Origin: Microbacterium murale
GTDB lineage: Bacteria; Actinomycetota; Actinomycetes; Actinomycetales; Microbacteriaceae
DNA length: 64,000 nucleotides
Direction of reading: 5' to 3'
NCBI RefSeq assembly: GCF_030815955.1
Contig: NZ_JAUSXK010000001.1
Coordinates: 3,472,001 to 3,536,000, forward strand
In this document: positions 24,578-32,539 of the stretch, piece after piece
Layout of the letters: the number at the start of each line of letters is the position of its first letter
Position numbering within the stretch: the stretch's first letter is position 1
The notes under the pieces: model-generated
The model's database searches: none
What the model saw: the letters and a program-made list of their open reading frames with translations, nothing else
Told to the model about the DNA's origin: nothing
Made by a program: the position numbers and the translations under genes

Positions 24578-26002
24578 CTACTGCCGGGCTTCGGCGAACT
24601 CCACCTCGCCCTTGCCGATGTCCGCGCGCACAAGACGAACCGACACCGTGTCGCCCGGTTTCGCGCTCGCAGGCAGGGGAGCGGATGCCGTCACTGCAGG
24701 GTCCGCGATCTGGATCGTCGCGCGATCTTCTCTCACCTCGATGACGGTCGCCTCGATGAGGGAACCGACCAGCGGCGTGAGCAGGGCCGCTTCGACGCGG
24801 TTGACGGTGTCGGCATTGAGCCGAGAGGCTCGCTGGCCTGATTGCTGCATGAGGGCGGGAAGCTCGGTGAGCGACTCGCGTGCCCAATCGGGAATCTCCT
24901 CATCTCGGGACACCGCGAGACAGATCGCCAGTGCCCAACGATCGACCAGCCTGCGAAGGGGAGCAGTGGCGTGGGCATACGGTGCCGCGATGGCCGCCTG
25001 CTCGATGTCGGCGGGAACCGACCCGTCGAACGTCACGTAACCCGCTCCACGGAACAGCGACGCCGCGGCCTCAAGGACCGGCTGCGTGAGTGGATCGTCG
25101 CGATCCAGCGAGCGGAGATACTCCCCGTACTCGCCGTCCTTCCATGGTCGCCCCAATGCCTTGGTCTGTCGACGGAACGCGTCGAATGCCTTCGCATCCG
25201 GCTCTGGCATCGTGCGCAGCACTCCCACCTTGGCGTCGATCATCAGCGATGCCGCGGCCATGCCCGTCATGAGCGACAACTGTGCGTTCCACGCCTCAAG
25301 CGGCAGCGGATGCTGGCGGTCGATGTCGTACGTGCCGTCTTCACGTTGCACTACCTCTGAGTCGGGAAGGTTCAGGCTGGCGCCTCCGCGTTGCGCCTCG
25401 AGTTCCTGCCGCAGTCCGCCGATCACGGGAAGCAGCGCCAGAGGCGACTCCTCGCCGCGGTCGAGCGCGTGCTGCGCACTCACGTAGTCGAGCTGTGCGC
25501 GCGATCGGATGAGTGCGCGCTCCAACCGGAACTCCGACACGACCCCGGTGCCATCCAGATCGAACGTCCACACGAGGGCGGGCCGGTCCTGCTCCGGCAG
25601 CAGGGAGGCCCGATCCTCGCTGAGAACCCTCGGGTGCAACGGGATCGAACCGTCCGCCGCATACAGCGTCTGACCGCGCTCACGGGCTGCGGCATCCACC
25701 GCCCCGCCCGGCGTGACGAACGCGGGAACGTCCGCGATCGCATAACGCACCTCGAAACCTGAACCGCGGCGAGCGAGATGCATCGCCTGATCAAGATCTT
25801 TGGCGCCCAGCGGGTCGAGTGTGACGAACGGCACGTCGCGCAGATTCAGATCGGGCTCCGGCGCGGTGGCGGCCTCGGCTTCGACCATGGCCTCCGGTGA
25901 GAACTCGGTGGGTGTGTCCAGGTCCTCGCGGAGCGCGGCGAGCGCGTCGGCGAGTTCGCTCTCGACGGCGGACGGGGCGATGTGTGATCGACGCTGAGGC
26001 AT
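24578..26002 (-). CDS. RNB-domain exoribonuclease (RNase II/R-like, short form)
   Basis: A 474-residue 3'-5' exoribonuclease-like protein. The metal site is LDPLGAKDLDQA with Asp63, Asp69 and Asp71; the fourth position, Asp in E. coli RNase II/R, is Gln72. Further RNB signatures are YAIADVPAFV, SLLPEQDRPAL, AYAHATAPLRRLVDR and QQSGQRASRLN. The N-terminal cold-shock domains and a full S1 domain of E. coli RNase R are missing, leaving RNB plus a short beta-rich tail. Actinobacterial homologues commonly share this short form. It starts at ATG 26002 on a leaderless-type promoter, divergent from the next gene. Confidence 0.9.
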   Translation of the reverse strand: MPQRRSHIAPSAVESELADALAALREDLDTPTEFSPEAMVEAEAATAPEPDLNLRDVPFVTLDPLGAKDLDQAMHLARRGSGFEVRYAIADVPAFVTPGGAVDAAARERGQTLYAADGSIPLHPRVLSEDRASLLPEQDRPALVWTFDLDGTGVVSEFRLERALIRSRAQLDYVSAQHALDRGEESPLALLPVIGGLRQELEAQRGGASLNLPDSEVVQREDGTYDIDRQHPLPLEAWNAQLSLMTGMAAASLMIDAKVGVLRTMPEPDAKAFDAFRRQTKALGRPWKDGEYGEYLRSLDRDDPLTQPVLEAAASLFRGAGYVTFDGSVPADIEQAAIAAPYAHATAPLRRLVDRWALAICLAVSRDEEIPDWARESLTELPALMQQSGQRASRLNADTVNRVEAALLTPLVGSLIEATVIEVREDRATIQIADPAVTASAPLPASAKPGDTVSVRLVRADIGKGEVEFAEARQ

Positions 26003-26014
26003 GACTTCACCCTA
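26003..26014 (-). promoter_or_regulatory. Leaderless-type -10 element for the RNB nuclease
   Basis: Minus-strand TAGGGT (26009-26014), 6 nt (GAAGTC), then ATG at 26002. Confidence 0.6.
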
Positions 26015-26042
26015 AGCCGACCCGAGGTTGCATCCACGGCAT

Positions 26043-26054
26043 TAGCGTGGAGAC
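26043..26054 (+). promoter_or_regulatory. Leaderless-type -10 element for the isocitrate lyase/PEP mutase-like gene
   Basis: TAGCGT at 26043-26048, 6 nt (GGAGAC), then ATG at 26055. Confidence 0.6.
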
Positions 26055-26825
26055 ATGACCGCTGCAGAGAAGGCTCAGAGCCTCATCGCCCTTTACCACG
26101 CACCGGAGATCCTCCGCGTCGTCAACGTGTGGGATGTGATCTCGGCGAAAGCGATCGCCGATGTTTCGCAGACCACTGCCCTCGCCACCGCCGGCCACTC
26201 CATCGCCGCGACCTTCGGATACGCCGACGGCCAGATCCCGCGCGACCTCATGATCGACATGGTCGGTCGGATCGCGGCATCCACGGAGTTGCCCGTCTCC
26301 GCTGATCTCGATGACGGCTATGACGACGCGGGGGAGACCACTCGCCTTGCGATCGCCGCCGGCATCGTCGGCGCGAACGTCGAAGACCGCCTGAAGCCTC
26401 TTGCGGAATCCGTCGCAGTCATGGAGGCGATCGTGAAGGCCGGTGAGGCGGAGGGTGTGCCGTTCGCGCTCAACGCCCGCACCGACGCCTTCGTGCGCGG
26501 TGGCGATCGTCCCGTCGAGGCGAGCATCGCGGATGCCATCGAGCGCGGCCGCGCGTTCCTCGACGTGGGCGCGACCAGCGTGTTCATCCCCGGCATCCTC
26601 GACGCCGATGTCACTCGCCAGCTCGTCGAAGGGATCGGCGAGCGCAAGATCAGCGTCATCGGTCTCCCCGGCGCCCTGACCGCCGCCGAGTACGAAGCAC
26701 TGGGAGTGGCACGCATCTCCTACGGTCCGATGATCCAGCGTGTCGCGCTCACCGCGGTGCAGGACGTCGCAGTGAGTCTGTACGCAGACGGCGTCATCCC
26801 CGCCAGCACCCGTGCGCTGAACTGA
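26055..26825 (+). CDS. Isocitrate lyase / PEP mutase-family protein
   Basis: A 256-residue TIM-barrel protein. LRVVNVWDVISAKAI, ATAGHSIAATFGYADG, PVSADLDDGYDD (metal-binding Asp pair) and FALNARTDAFVRG are typical of the isocitrate lyase/phosphoenolpyruvate mutase superfamily, the branch often called 'carboxyvinyl-carboxyphosphonate phosphorylmutase-like'. The KKCGH catalytic motif of true isocitrate lyases is absent, so it is probably a C-C or P-C lyase of unknown substrate, such as an oxaloacetate- or methylisocitrate-like acid. It is followed by proS on its own promoter. Confidence 0.88.
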   Translation: MTAAEKAQSLIALYHAPEILRVVNVWDVISAKAIADVSQTTALATAGHSIAATFGYADGQIPRDLMIDMVGRIAASTELPVSADLDDGYDDAGETTRLAIAAGIVGANVEDRLKPLAESVAVMEAIVKAGEAEGVPFALNARTDAFVRGGDRPVEASIADAIERGRAFLDVGATSVFIPGILDADVTRQLVEGIGERKISVIGLPGALTAAEYEALGVARISYGPMIQRVALTAVQDVAVSLYADGVIPASTRALN

Positions 26826-26856
26826 CGCGCGTCGGAGAACGGGTGACCACGGTCAC

Positions 26857-26868
26857 TAGACTTGACGC
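26857..26868 (+). promoter_or_regulatory. Leaderless-type -10 element for proS
   Basis: TAGACT at 26857-26862, 6 nt (TGACGC), then GTG at 26869. Confidence 0.6.
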
Positions 26869-28623
26869 GTGGTCACTCGTCTCTCGAAATTCTTCCTCCG
26901 CACGCTCCGTGAAGACCCCGCCGAAGCGGAGGTCATCGGTCACAAACTGCTGCTCCGCGCCGGCTACATCCGTCGCCAGGCGGCAGGCATCTTCGCGTGG
27001 CTCCCACTGGGCCTGAAGGTCAAGGCGAAGATCGAGACCATCGTCCGTGAGGAGATGGCGAACGCCGGTGCGCAGGAGGTGCATTTTCCCGCCCTCATGC
27101 CGCGCGAGCCCTACCAGGCCACCGGACGCTGGGATGAGTACGGCGACCTGCTGTTCCGATTGCAGGATCGCAAGGAAGCCGATTACCTGCTCGCCCCCAC
27201 GCACGAAGAGGCGTTCACGTTGCTCGTGAAGGACCTGTACTCGTCGTACAAGGATCTGCCGCTCACGCTCTATCAGATCCAGGACAAGTACCGCGATGAG
27301 GCCCGCCCTCGGGCCGGGCTGCTGCGCGGCCGCGAGTTCACCATGAAGGACGCCTATTCGTTCGACGCCTCGGACGAGGGACTCGACGTCAGCTACATGG
27401 CACAGCGCGATGCCTACGAGCGCATCTTCCAGCGTCTCGGCCTCGAGTACGTCATCGTGCAGGCGGATGCCGGCGCCATGGGCGGATCGCGCAGCGAGGA
27501 GTTCCTGCACCCGACTCCCGTCGGTGAAGACACGTTCGTGCGCAGCGAAGGCGGCTACGCCGCCAACGTCGAGGCATTCACCACCGCAGTTCCTGACGCC
27601 GTCCCGTTCGATGACGCTCCCGCCGCGACGATCTTCGACTCCCCGAACACGCCCACGATCGAGACGCTCGTCGCGCACTCGAATGCGGTGCTCGACGGCG
27701 AGTACACGGCGGCCGACACTCTCAAGAACGTCGTGCTCGCCCTGACTCACCTCGATGGCACGCGCGAGCTCGTCATCGTCGGGCTCCCCGGCGACCGCGA
27801 GATCGATGAGAAGCGCGCTGAGGTCGCCTTCGCCCCTGCCGAGGTCTCCACCGCGACAGAAGACGACTTCGAGAACAACCCGCTCCTCGTGAAGGGCTAC
27901 ATCGGCCCGTGGTCGCCGACCGGCGCCGTACTGGGCGAAGAATCCGCCACCGATATCCGCTACCTCGTCGACCCTCGCGTCTCCGAGGGCACCCGCTGGA
28001 TCACTGGGGCCAACATCGACCAGAAGCACGCGTACTCGGTTGTCGCGGGTCGCGACTTCGAAGCCGACGGAATCGTCGAGATCGCCAACGTCCGCGACGG
28101 CGACCCTGCACCCGACGGCTCAGGTCCCGTGTCACTCGCACGCGGCATGGAGATCGGCCACGTCTTCCAGCTCGGCCGCAAGTACGCCGAGGCCCTGGGG
28201 CTCAAGGTTCTCAACGAGAACGGCAAGCTCGTCACCGTGACGATGGGCTCCTACGGCATCGGCATCACCCGCATCCTCGCGATCATCGCCGAACTCCACA
28301 ACGACGACAAGGGCCTCATCTGGCCCGCATCGGTCGCGCCGTTCGACGTGCACGTCGTGGCGGCCGGTCGCGACCAGATCGCGTACGAGGTCGCAGAGAA
28401 GGCCTCAGCCACGCTGGAGGCTGCCGGTCTCGACGTGCTCTACGACGATCGTCCGAAGGTGTCGCCCGGTGTGAAGTTCGGCGATGCCGAGCTCGTCGGC
28501 GTCCCGCGTGTGCTCGTCATCGGACGTGGTGCCGCCGAGGGCCAGGTGGAACTCTGGGACCGCCGCACGGGGGAGCGCGACGAGCTCTCGTTGGACGAAG
28601 CGATCGAGCGGCTGAGTCGCTGA
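26869..28623 (+). CDS. proS: Prolyl-tRNA synthetase, bacterial type
   Basis: A 584-residue class II aminoacyl-tRNA synthetase that charges tRNA-Pro. It has the bacterial-type start ([21 protein letters not shown]), motif 2 ([26 protein letters not shown]), the inserted cis-editing domain between motifs 2 and 3 (about residues 225-380, with [12 protein letters not shown] and REIDEKRAE) and motif 3 ([12 protein letters not shown]), then the anticodon-binding domain. Length and order are complete. GTG start agrees with the 6-nt spaced promoter. The LOG-like gene begins 1 bp after the stop, so the two are co-transcribed. Confidence 0.97.
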   Translation: MVTRLSKFFLRTLREDPAEAEVIGHKLLLRAGYIRRQAAGIFAWLPLGLKVKAKIETIVREEMANAGAQEVHFPALMPREPYQATGRWDEYGDLLFRLQDRKEADYLLAPTHEEAFTLLVKDLYSSYKDLPLTLYQIQDKYRDEARPRAGLLRGREFTMKDAYSFDASDEGLDVSYMAQRDAYERIFQRLGLEYVIVQADAGAMGGSRSEEFLHPTPVGEDTFVRSEGGYAANVEAFTTAVPDAVPFDDAPAATIFDSPNTPTIETLVAHSNAVLDGEYTAADTLKNVVLALTHLDGTRELVIVGLPGDREIDEKRAEVAFAPAEVSTATEDDFENNPLLVKGYIGPWSPTGAVLGEESATDIRYLVDPRVSEGTRWITGANIDQKHAYSVVAGRDFEADGIVEIANVRDGDPAPDGSGPVSLARGMEIGHVFQLGRKYAEALGLKVLNENGKLVTVTMGSYGIGITRILAIIAELHNDDKGLIWPASVAPFDVHVVAAGRDQIAYEVAEKASATLEAAGLDVLYDDRPKVSPGVKFGDAELVGVPRVLVIGRGAAEGQVELWDRRTGERDELSLDEAIERLSR

Positions 28624-28624
28624 C

Positions 28625-29656
28625 ATGAACGACGTGCAGCCCGACGAACTGACCGCCGCGGTCGATGAGATCATGGCTGACGCGGGGATCACGACCAACC
28701 GGGCGCTGATCCGCAGAATGCTCAGCACGAGTATTCTTCTCGGTCAGGAAGACACGGAGCGGCTCGATCTGAAGATCGCATCGGCGGCCCTTGTAGAGAT
28801 GCGCGACGCGTTCCGTCTCTTCCAGCCGTATGCGGGTGTGCCGAAGGTCACCGTGTTCGGCTCGGCACGAACGCGGCAGGATGACCCGCTCTACGTGCAG
28901 GCGCGCTCGGTGGCATCCGTGCTCGCAGAACGCGGGTGGATGGTCGTGACCGGTGCCGGTCCCGGCATCATGCAGGCGGCGGCCGAAGGCGCGGGCGAGA
29001 AGATGGCGCTCGGCGTCTCGATCCGTCTTCCGTTCGAGGAGAAGCCGGATGCCGTCGTCGCCGACGACACGCACCGCGTGGAGATGAAGTACTTCTTCAC
29101 ACGGAAGCTCATGCTCGTCAAGGAGTCGACCGGATTCATCTGTCTGCCCGGGGGCTTCGGCACCTTGGACGAGATGTTCGAGCTGTTGACGCTGCAGCAG
29201 ACCGGCAAGGCGGAGCCCATGCCGATCGTGCTGCTCGACCAACCAGGGGGCACCTTCTGGAAGGGGCTCGAACGGTTCATCGTCGAGAGCCTGATTCCGG
29301 CCGGAGTCATCTCGGCTGACGATTTCGACCGCGTGCTGGTGACGGACTCGGCGGAAGAAGCCGTCGCCGAGATCACCGGATTCTGGCGCAACTACGACTC
29401 GTTGCGCTGGATCGATGATCTGCTTGTGCTTCGGCTGAAGAACGCGCCGACGGATGCCGAGATCGAGATGCTGAACACCGAGTTCGCTTCACTCCTGGTG
29501 GAGGGCCGGATCGCACTGAGCACCGCACTCCCGATCGAAGTCGCCGACCGCGACCGCGTGGATCTGCCGCGATTGTCGCTGCATCTGCGCCAGCGCGAGG
29601 TCGGCGGGCTCTACCGCCTCATCGACGCGATCAACGCGCTCGATTCCGCGGGCTGA
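28625..29656 (+). CDS. LOG-family / TIGR00730 Rossmann-fold protein
   Basis: A 343-residue protein with the nucleotide-binding core KVTVFGSARTRQDDP, VVTGAGPGIMQAAAEGAGE and the signature ICLPGGFGTLDEMFELLT. LOG proteins hydrolyse nucleoside monophosphates such as cytokinin ribotides or AMP; this longer form has an extra N-terminal helical region (about 70 residues) and a C-terminal domain (about 90) of unknown role. It starts 1 bp after proS and is presumably translationally coupled. It ends at a strong bidirectional hairpin. Confidence 0.87.
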   Translation: MNDVQPDELTAAVDEIMADAGITTNRALIRRMLSTSILLGQEDTERLDLKIASAALVEMRDAFRLFQPYAGVPKVTVFGSARTRQDDPLYVQARSVASVLAERGWMVVTGAGPGIMQAAAEGAGEKMALGVSIRLPFEEKPDAVVADDTHRVEMKYFFTRKLMLVKESTGFICLPGGFGTLDEMFELLTLQQTGKAEPMPIVLLDQPGGTFWKGLERFIVESLIPAGVISADDFDRVLVTDSAEEAVAEITGFWRNYDSLRWIDDLLVLRLKNAPTDAEIEMLNTEFASLLVEGRIALSTALPIEVADRDRVDLPRLSLHLRQREVGGLYRLIDAINALDSAG

Positions 29657-29666
29657 AGCCGGTACG

Positions 29667-29705
29667 ACGATCGCCTGCCCCGCCGAATGGGGAGCAGGCG
29701 ATCGT
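29667..29705. terminator. Bidirectional terminator between the LOG gene and the metallophosphoesterase
   Basis: ACGATCGCCTGC (29667-29678) pairs perfectly over 12 bp with GCAGGCGATCGT (29694-29705). It lies between convergent stop codons at 29656 and 29728. Confidence 0.75.
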
Positions 29706-29727
29706 GATCGTGTGCGTCTTCAGTCGG

Positions 29728-32271
29728 TCAGTCGCGTGTACGACGACGTGCACGGAAAGCGACCGTCGCGCCGACCGCCAGCAATGCACCGCCCAACGCG
29801 AGCAACGACATCAGAAGGCTCTGATCGAGTCCGGTGGCAGGCAGCGCGCCTTCAGCCGTGCCGCCGGTGCCGCCTCCGGGTTCCGAACCCGATCCACCGC
29901 CTTCTCCTGGTGCGGTCGGGGTGGGCGACGGCGTCGGTTCGGAGGCCGCGGCGATCGAGAACTGCGCCGCCACCGGATCCGACGTACGTGCACCCAAGGA
30001 TTGGACGACCTGCGCGTCGTACGACCCGGCGGAGAGTCCGGTCAGAGCGAGCGTCCAGCGACCATCAGCGTCCACGATCGCAGCCGCCGAGGAAGCGGCG
30101 GATGGCGTCGACGCGGCAGCGGCCACGGCATCGCCCGCTGCCGGATCCGACGTGGTGACGAGAACGTCGGCACCCGGCAGACCCATGCCGCTGAACGTCA
30201 CGGTCTCTGTACCGGCGGGCAGCATTCCGGTGGGTGCGGAGGAGACCTGCAGTCCGCTCAGATCAGCGCGCTGCGTCAGCCAATCAGCCGGTGTCGTGGC
30301 GCGGTCGATGATGCGCGTCTCGCCGATGCATCCGTGCCAACCGTTGCGCGCGGCGTCATCGACCCAGTCCGCCCCGAGGATCCACGGCATGCCGTCATTC
30401 CATGTCATGCCGACGGTGTCGACGGCGTTGCGGAGAACGGGGGCGCCGTCGACGTACATCGTCGTGGTCCGCGTGTCAGGGTCGTTCACGATCGCGACGT
30501 GAGACCAGCTCCCGGTCATGATCTCGCCCGACCAGTTGACGCGGTCGCCCTTGGAGGCTTCCGCGGAGAGGCTGGAGTACTGGAACTCGCGCAGGTTCGA
30601 GATGCCCAGTGCCGTCGGCGACGCGGTGTAGTCCCACTGGCTGGGCGGCATCTCGGTCCAGGAGCGGTTGCCAGTGCGCACCAGAGCCTTGGACCAGCCG
30701 TTCTGCGCTGCGGTCCAGTCGGCATCCAGTTTCACGAATGTCTCGATCGTGTAGCCCTCCGAGAGGTCGACATCGTTGATCGCGGCATCGGCAGCGGTCG
30801 TCAGGTAGCTGTAACGGGTCGCGGAGGAGTCGGCGAAGCACACAGCCGCACCATCGGACGAGAAGCCGTGCACGTCGGTGCTCTCGACCGTGACGTCACC
30901 CCACTCGGCTCCGACCGCGTTGGTCGAGGCTGGGTCCACTCGCCGCAGGTCGTTGTCGCCGGCGACGTCCTCGATGACCGTGTCGGCGTCTACCACGCCG
31001 TCGAGGCCGTTGAATCGCCAGTGAGCGACCGTGCCTTCTGCTTCGACGAAGTCGCGCTCATCACCGGGAAGCTCGGTGTCGATCGGATCAGGACCGTCGA
31101 ACCCGTCCAGGAGGATGTCTCTGGCGCGCTGCGTCAGCGAAGGCTCATCGGGCGTGGAGCCCTCGCCGAATGTCGGGTCGAATCCGGCGAAGCGCGCCGC
31201 GAAGTCTATGTCGATGCCGTACTGCTGCTGTGCGCCCTCGAGGAACGGCTGGTCGTAGCTGGTGAGGGTCTCCTGTGGCTTCGACACCACCCAGGGCGAA
31301 GCCGTCTGGGCGGTGATCCGTCCGTTCGTCAGATCGAACTCGAACAGGCCGAGGTAGCCGTTTCCGCCCTCGTACGCCATCTGATAGTCGATCAGCACTT
31401 CGTGCACCTCGTGGCCGAAGTCGTTGATCTTCGTCAGGCGCGACGCGCCGTGGAAGTGACCGTTGAACGTGAGGAAGATCTGGTCGTTGCCCGCGATGAG
31501 CTTGTCCCAGAGCATCAGTCCGTAGTCGGTCTCGCGCGGAGTCTCGCCGTCGGCCTCGATGTTGAGCACCTCGTGGCTGGTGAGGATCACCGGCAATGTC
31601 GGATGCTCTGCCATCACGGAGTCCGCCCAGGCGAGGGTGGCATCCGAGACCCGCCAGGGGAGTGTCAGCACCATGAACTGCTGACCCTCGGCTTCGAAGA
31701 TGTGGTACCGACTGAATCCGGTCGGATCACTGCCCTGATAGGAGGGATCGCTCGCAGCACGATCGGTCCCGAACCATTTCAGGAACGGCTCGGCCGTCAG
31801 ATCGTAGTCCGTGTCGACCAGGGTGTCACTGCTGTCGAGCACATCATGGTTGCCGGTGAGTATCGAGTACGACTGACCGGCCTCCTCCAGAATGCTGATG
31901 GCGTCGTCTGCGGCTTGCCACTCGGCCGCGACATTGGCGCGGTCGACGACGTCACCGACGTGAGCAGTGAAAGGGATGTGCAGCGTTTCTGCGTTGTCCG
32001 CGATCCATTGAGTCTGGGTGGCGAACGGATCCGTGCCGTACCGGGGCTGGAATTGCTCGGCGGAGTACCGCGAATAGAACTGGGTGTCCGGCAGGACGGC
32101 GAAGGTGAAACGTGACGCCAGGTCAGCGCCGTCGTCGGTCGTGGATTGCGCTGAGGCCGGCGGCGCCGCAGCCAGGAGCAGGCTCGCGGCGACGCCAACG
32201 GTGAGAGCGCCGGCTGTACATCGAGCCGCGAGCCGGGTGCGGCGGATGGGAAGTGATCGTGCTGATCGCAA
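29728..32271 (-). CDS. Secreted, wall-anchored metallophosphoesterase with LamG domain (LPXTG)
   Basis: An 847-residue surface phosphatase. In order: signal peptide ending ...APPASAQS (1-40); calcineurin-like phosphoesterase (about 50-320) with FAVLPDTQFYS, HVGDVVDR, LTGNHDVLD, LTSHEVLN and FNGHFHG; a LamG/concanavalin-like domain (about 400-640) with VAHWRFNGLDG and YVDGAPVLRN; an Ig-like segment; a Pro/Gly spacer; and LPATG about residue 810 with hydrophobic helix and RARRRTRD tail for sortase anchoring. The first motif has Gln instead of His (D-x-Q). TTG at 32271 with GAAGGA 8 nt upstream gives a normal signal peptide. It is divergent from phoX across Pho-box-like repeats, suggesting organic phosphate scavenging. 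Confidence 0.88.
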   Translation of the reverse strand: MRSARSLPIRRTRLAARCTAGALTVGVAASLLLAAAPPASAQSTTDDGADLASRFTFAVLPDTQFYSRYSAEQFQPRYGTDPFATQTQWIADNAETLHIPFTAHVGDVVDRANVAAEWQAADDAISILEEAGQSYSILTGNHDVLDSSDTLVDTDYDLTAEPFLKWFGTDRAASDPSYQGSDPTGFSRYHIFEAEGQQFMVLTLPWRVSDATLAWADSVMAEHPTLPVILTSHEVLNIEADGETPRETDYGLMLWDKLIAGNDQIFLTFNGHFHGASRLTKINDFGHEVHEVLIDYQMAYEGGNGYLGLFEFDLTNGRITAQTASPWVVSKPQETLTSYDQPFLEGAQQQYGIDIDFAARFAGFDPTFGEGSTPDEPSLTQRARDILLDGFDGPDPIDTELPGDERDFVEAEGTVAHWRFNGLDGVVDADTVIEDVAGDNDLRRVDPASTNAVGAEWGDVTVESTDVHGFSSDGAAVCFADSSATRYSYLTTAADAAINDVDLSEGYTIETFVKLDADWTAAQNGWSKALVRTGNRSWTEMPPSQWDYTASPTALGISNLREFQYSSLSAEASKGDRVNWSGEIMTGSWSHVAIVNDPDTRTTTMYVDGAPVLRNAVDTVGMTWNDGMPWILGADWVDDAARNGWHGCIGETRIIDRATTPADWLTQRADLSGLQVSSAPTGMLPAGTETVTFSGMGLPGADVLVTTSDPAAGDAVAAAASTPSAASSAAAIVDADGRWTLALTGLSAGSYDAQVVQSLGARTSDPVAAQFSIAAASEPTPSPTPTAPGEGGGSGSEPGGGTGGTAEGALPATGLDQSLLMSLLALGGALLAVGATVAFRARRRTRD

Positions 32272-32340
32272 GGGGTGGATCCTTCGAGTGGGAGGAGTGG
32301 GAGACGGCGACCAGCCGTTGTTACTGAGCCGGGATCGCCT

Positions 32341-32357
32341 GGGTGACCTGGTCACCC
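32341..32357. repeat. Perfect 8-1-8 palindrome in the phosphatase intergenic region
   Basis: GGGTGACC (32341-32348), one T, GGTCACCC (32350-32357). It lies 70 bp upstream of the metallophosphoesterase start and contains a GGTCACC core similar to the Pho heptamers nearby. It may be an operator. Confidence 0.5.
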
Positions 32358-32368
32358 TCGTGCGCCGG

Positions 32369-32386
32369 GGTTGCCGACTGGTTGCC
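32369..32386 (+). promoter_or_regulatory. Second Pho-box-like pair of direct repeats
   Basis: GGTTGCC at 32369-32375 and again at 32380-32386, 11 bp apart. The phasing equals the Pho-box period, though the heptamer is less like GTTCACC than that at 32468. Confidence 0.35.
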
Positions 32387-32467
32387 ATTGCGTCGACACG
32401 GAGTGGCTCGATGGCGACGAAGTCGGTGCGGAGGGGAACTGCGCTGCGCCGATGCGTACTCGGAACG

Positions 32468-32496
32468 GTTCAGCGGCCGTTCACTCATCGGTCACC
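32468..32496 (+). promoter_or_regulatory. Pho-box-like triple repeat upstream of phoX
   Basis: GTTCAGC (32468), GTTCACT (32479) and GGTCACC (32490) recur with an 11-bp period. This matches the actinobacterial PhoP box, which is direct repeats of GTTCACC plus 4 bp. It lies 44 bp before the phoX start, within the divergent gap shared with the metallophosphoesterase. Confidence 0.75.
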
Positions 32497-32539
32497 TGAC
32501 GCGAGGATGCTGACCGGATCACCCGACGAGGAGGATTCG

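Noticed and set aside
29704..32115. An 803-codon plus-strand frame opposite the metallophosphoesterase
   Set aside because: No recognisable domain; it is the complement of a real surface protein whose motifs are all in order.
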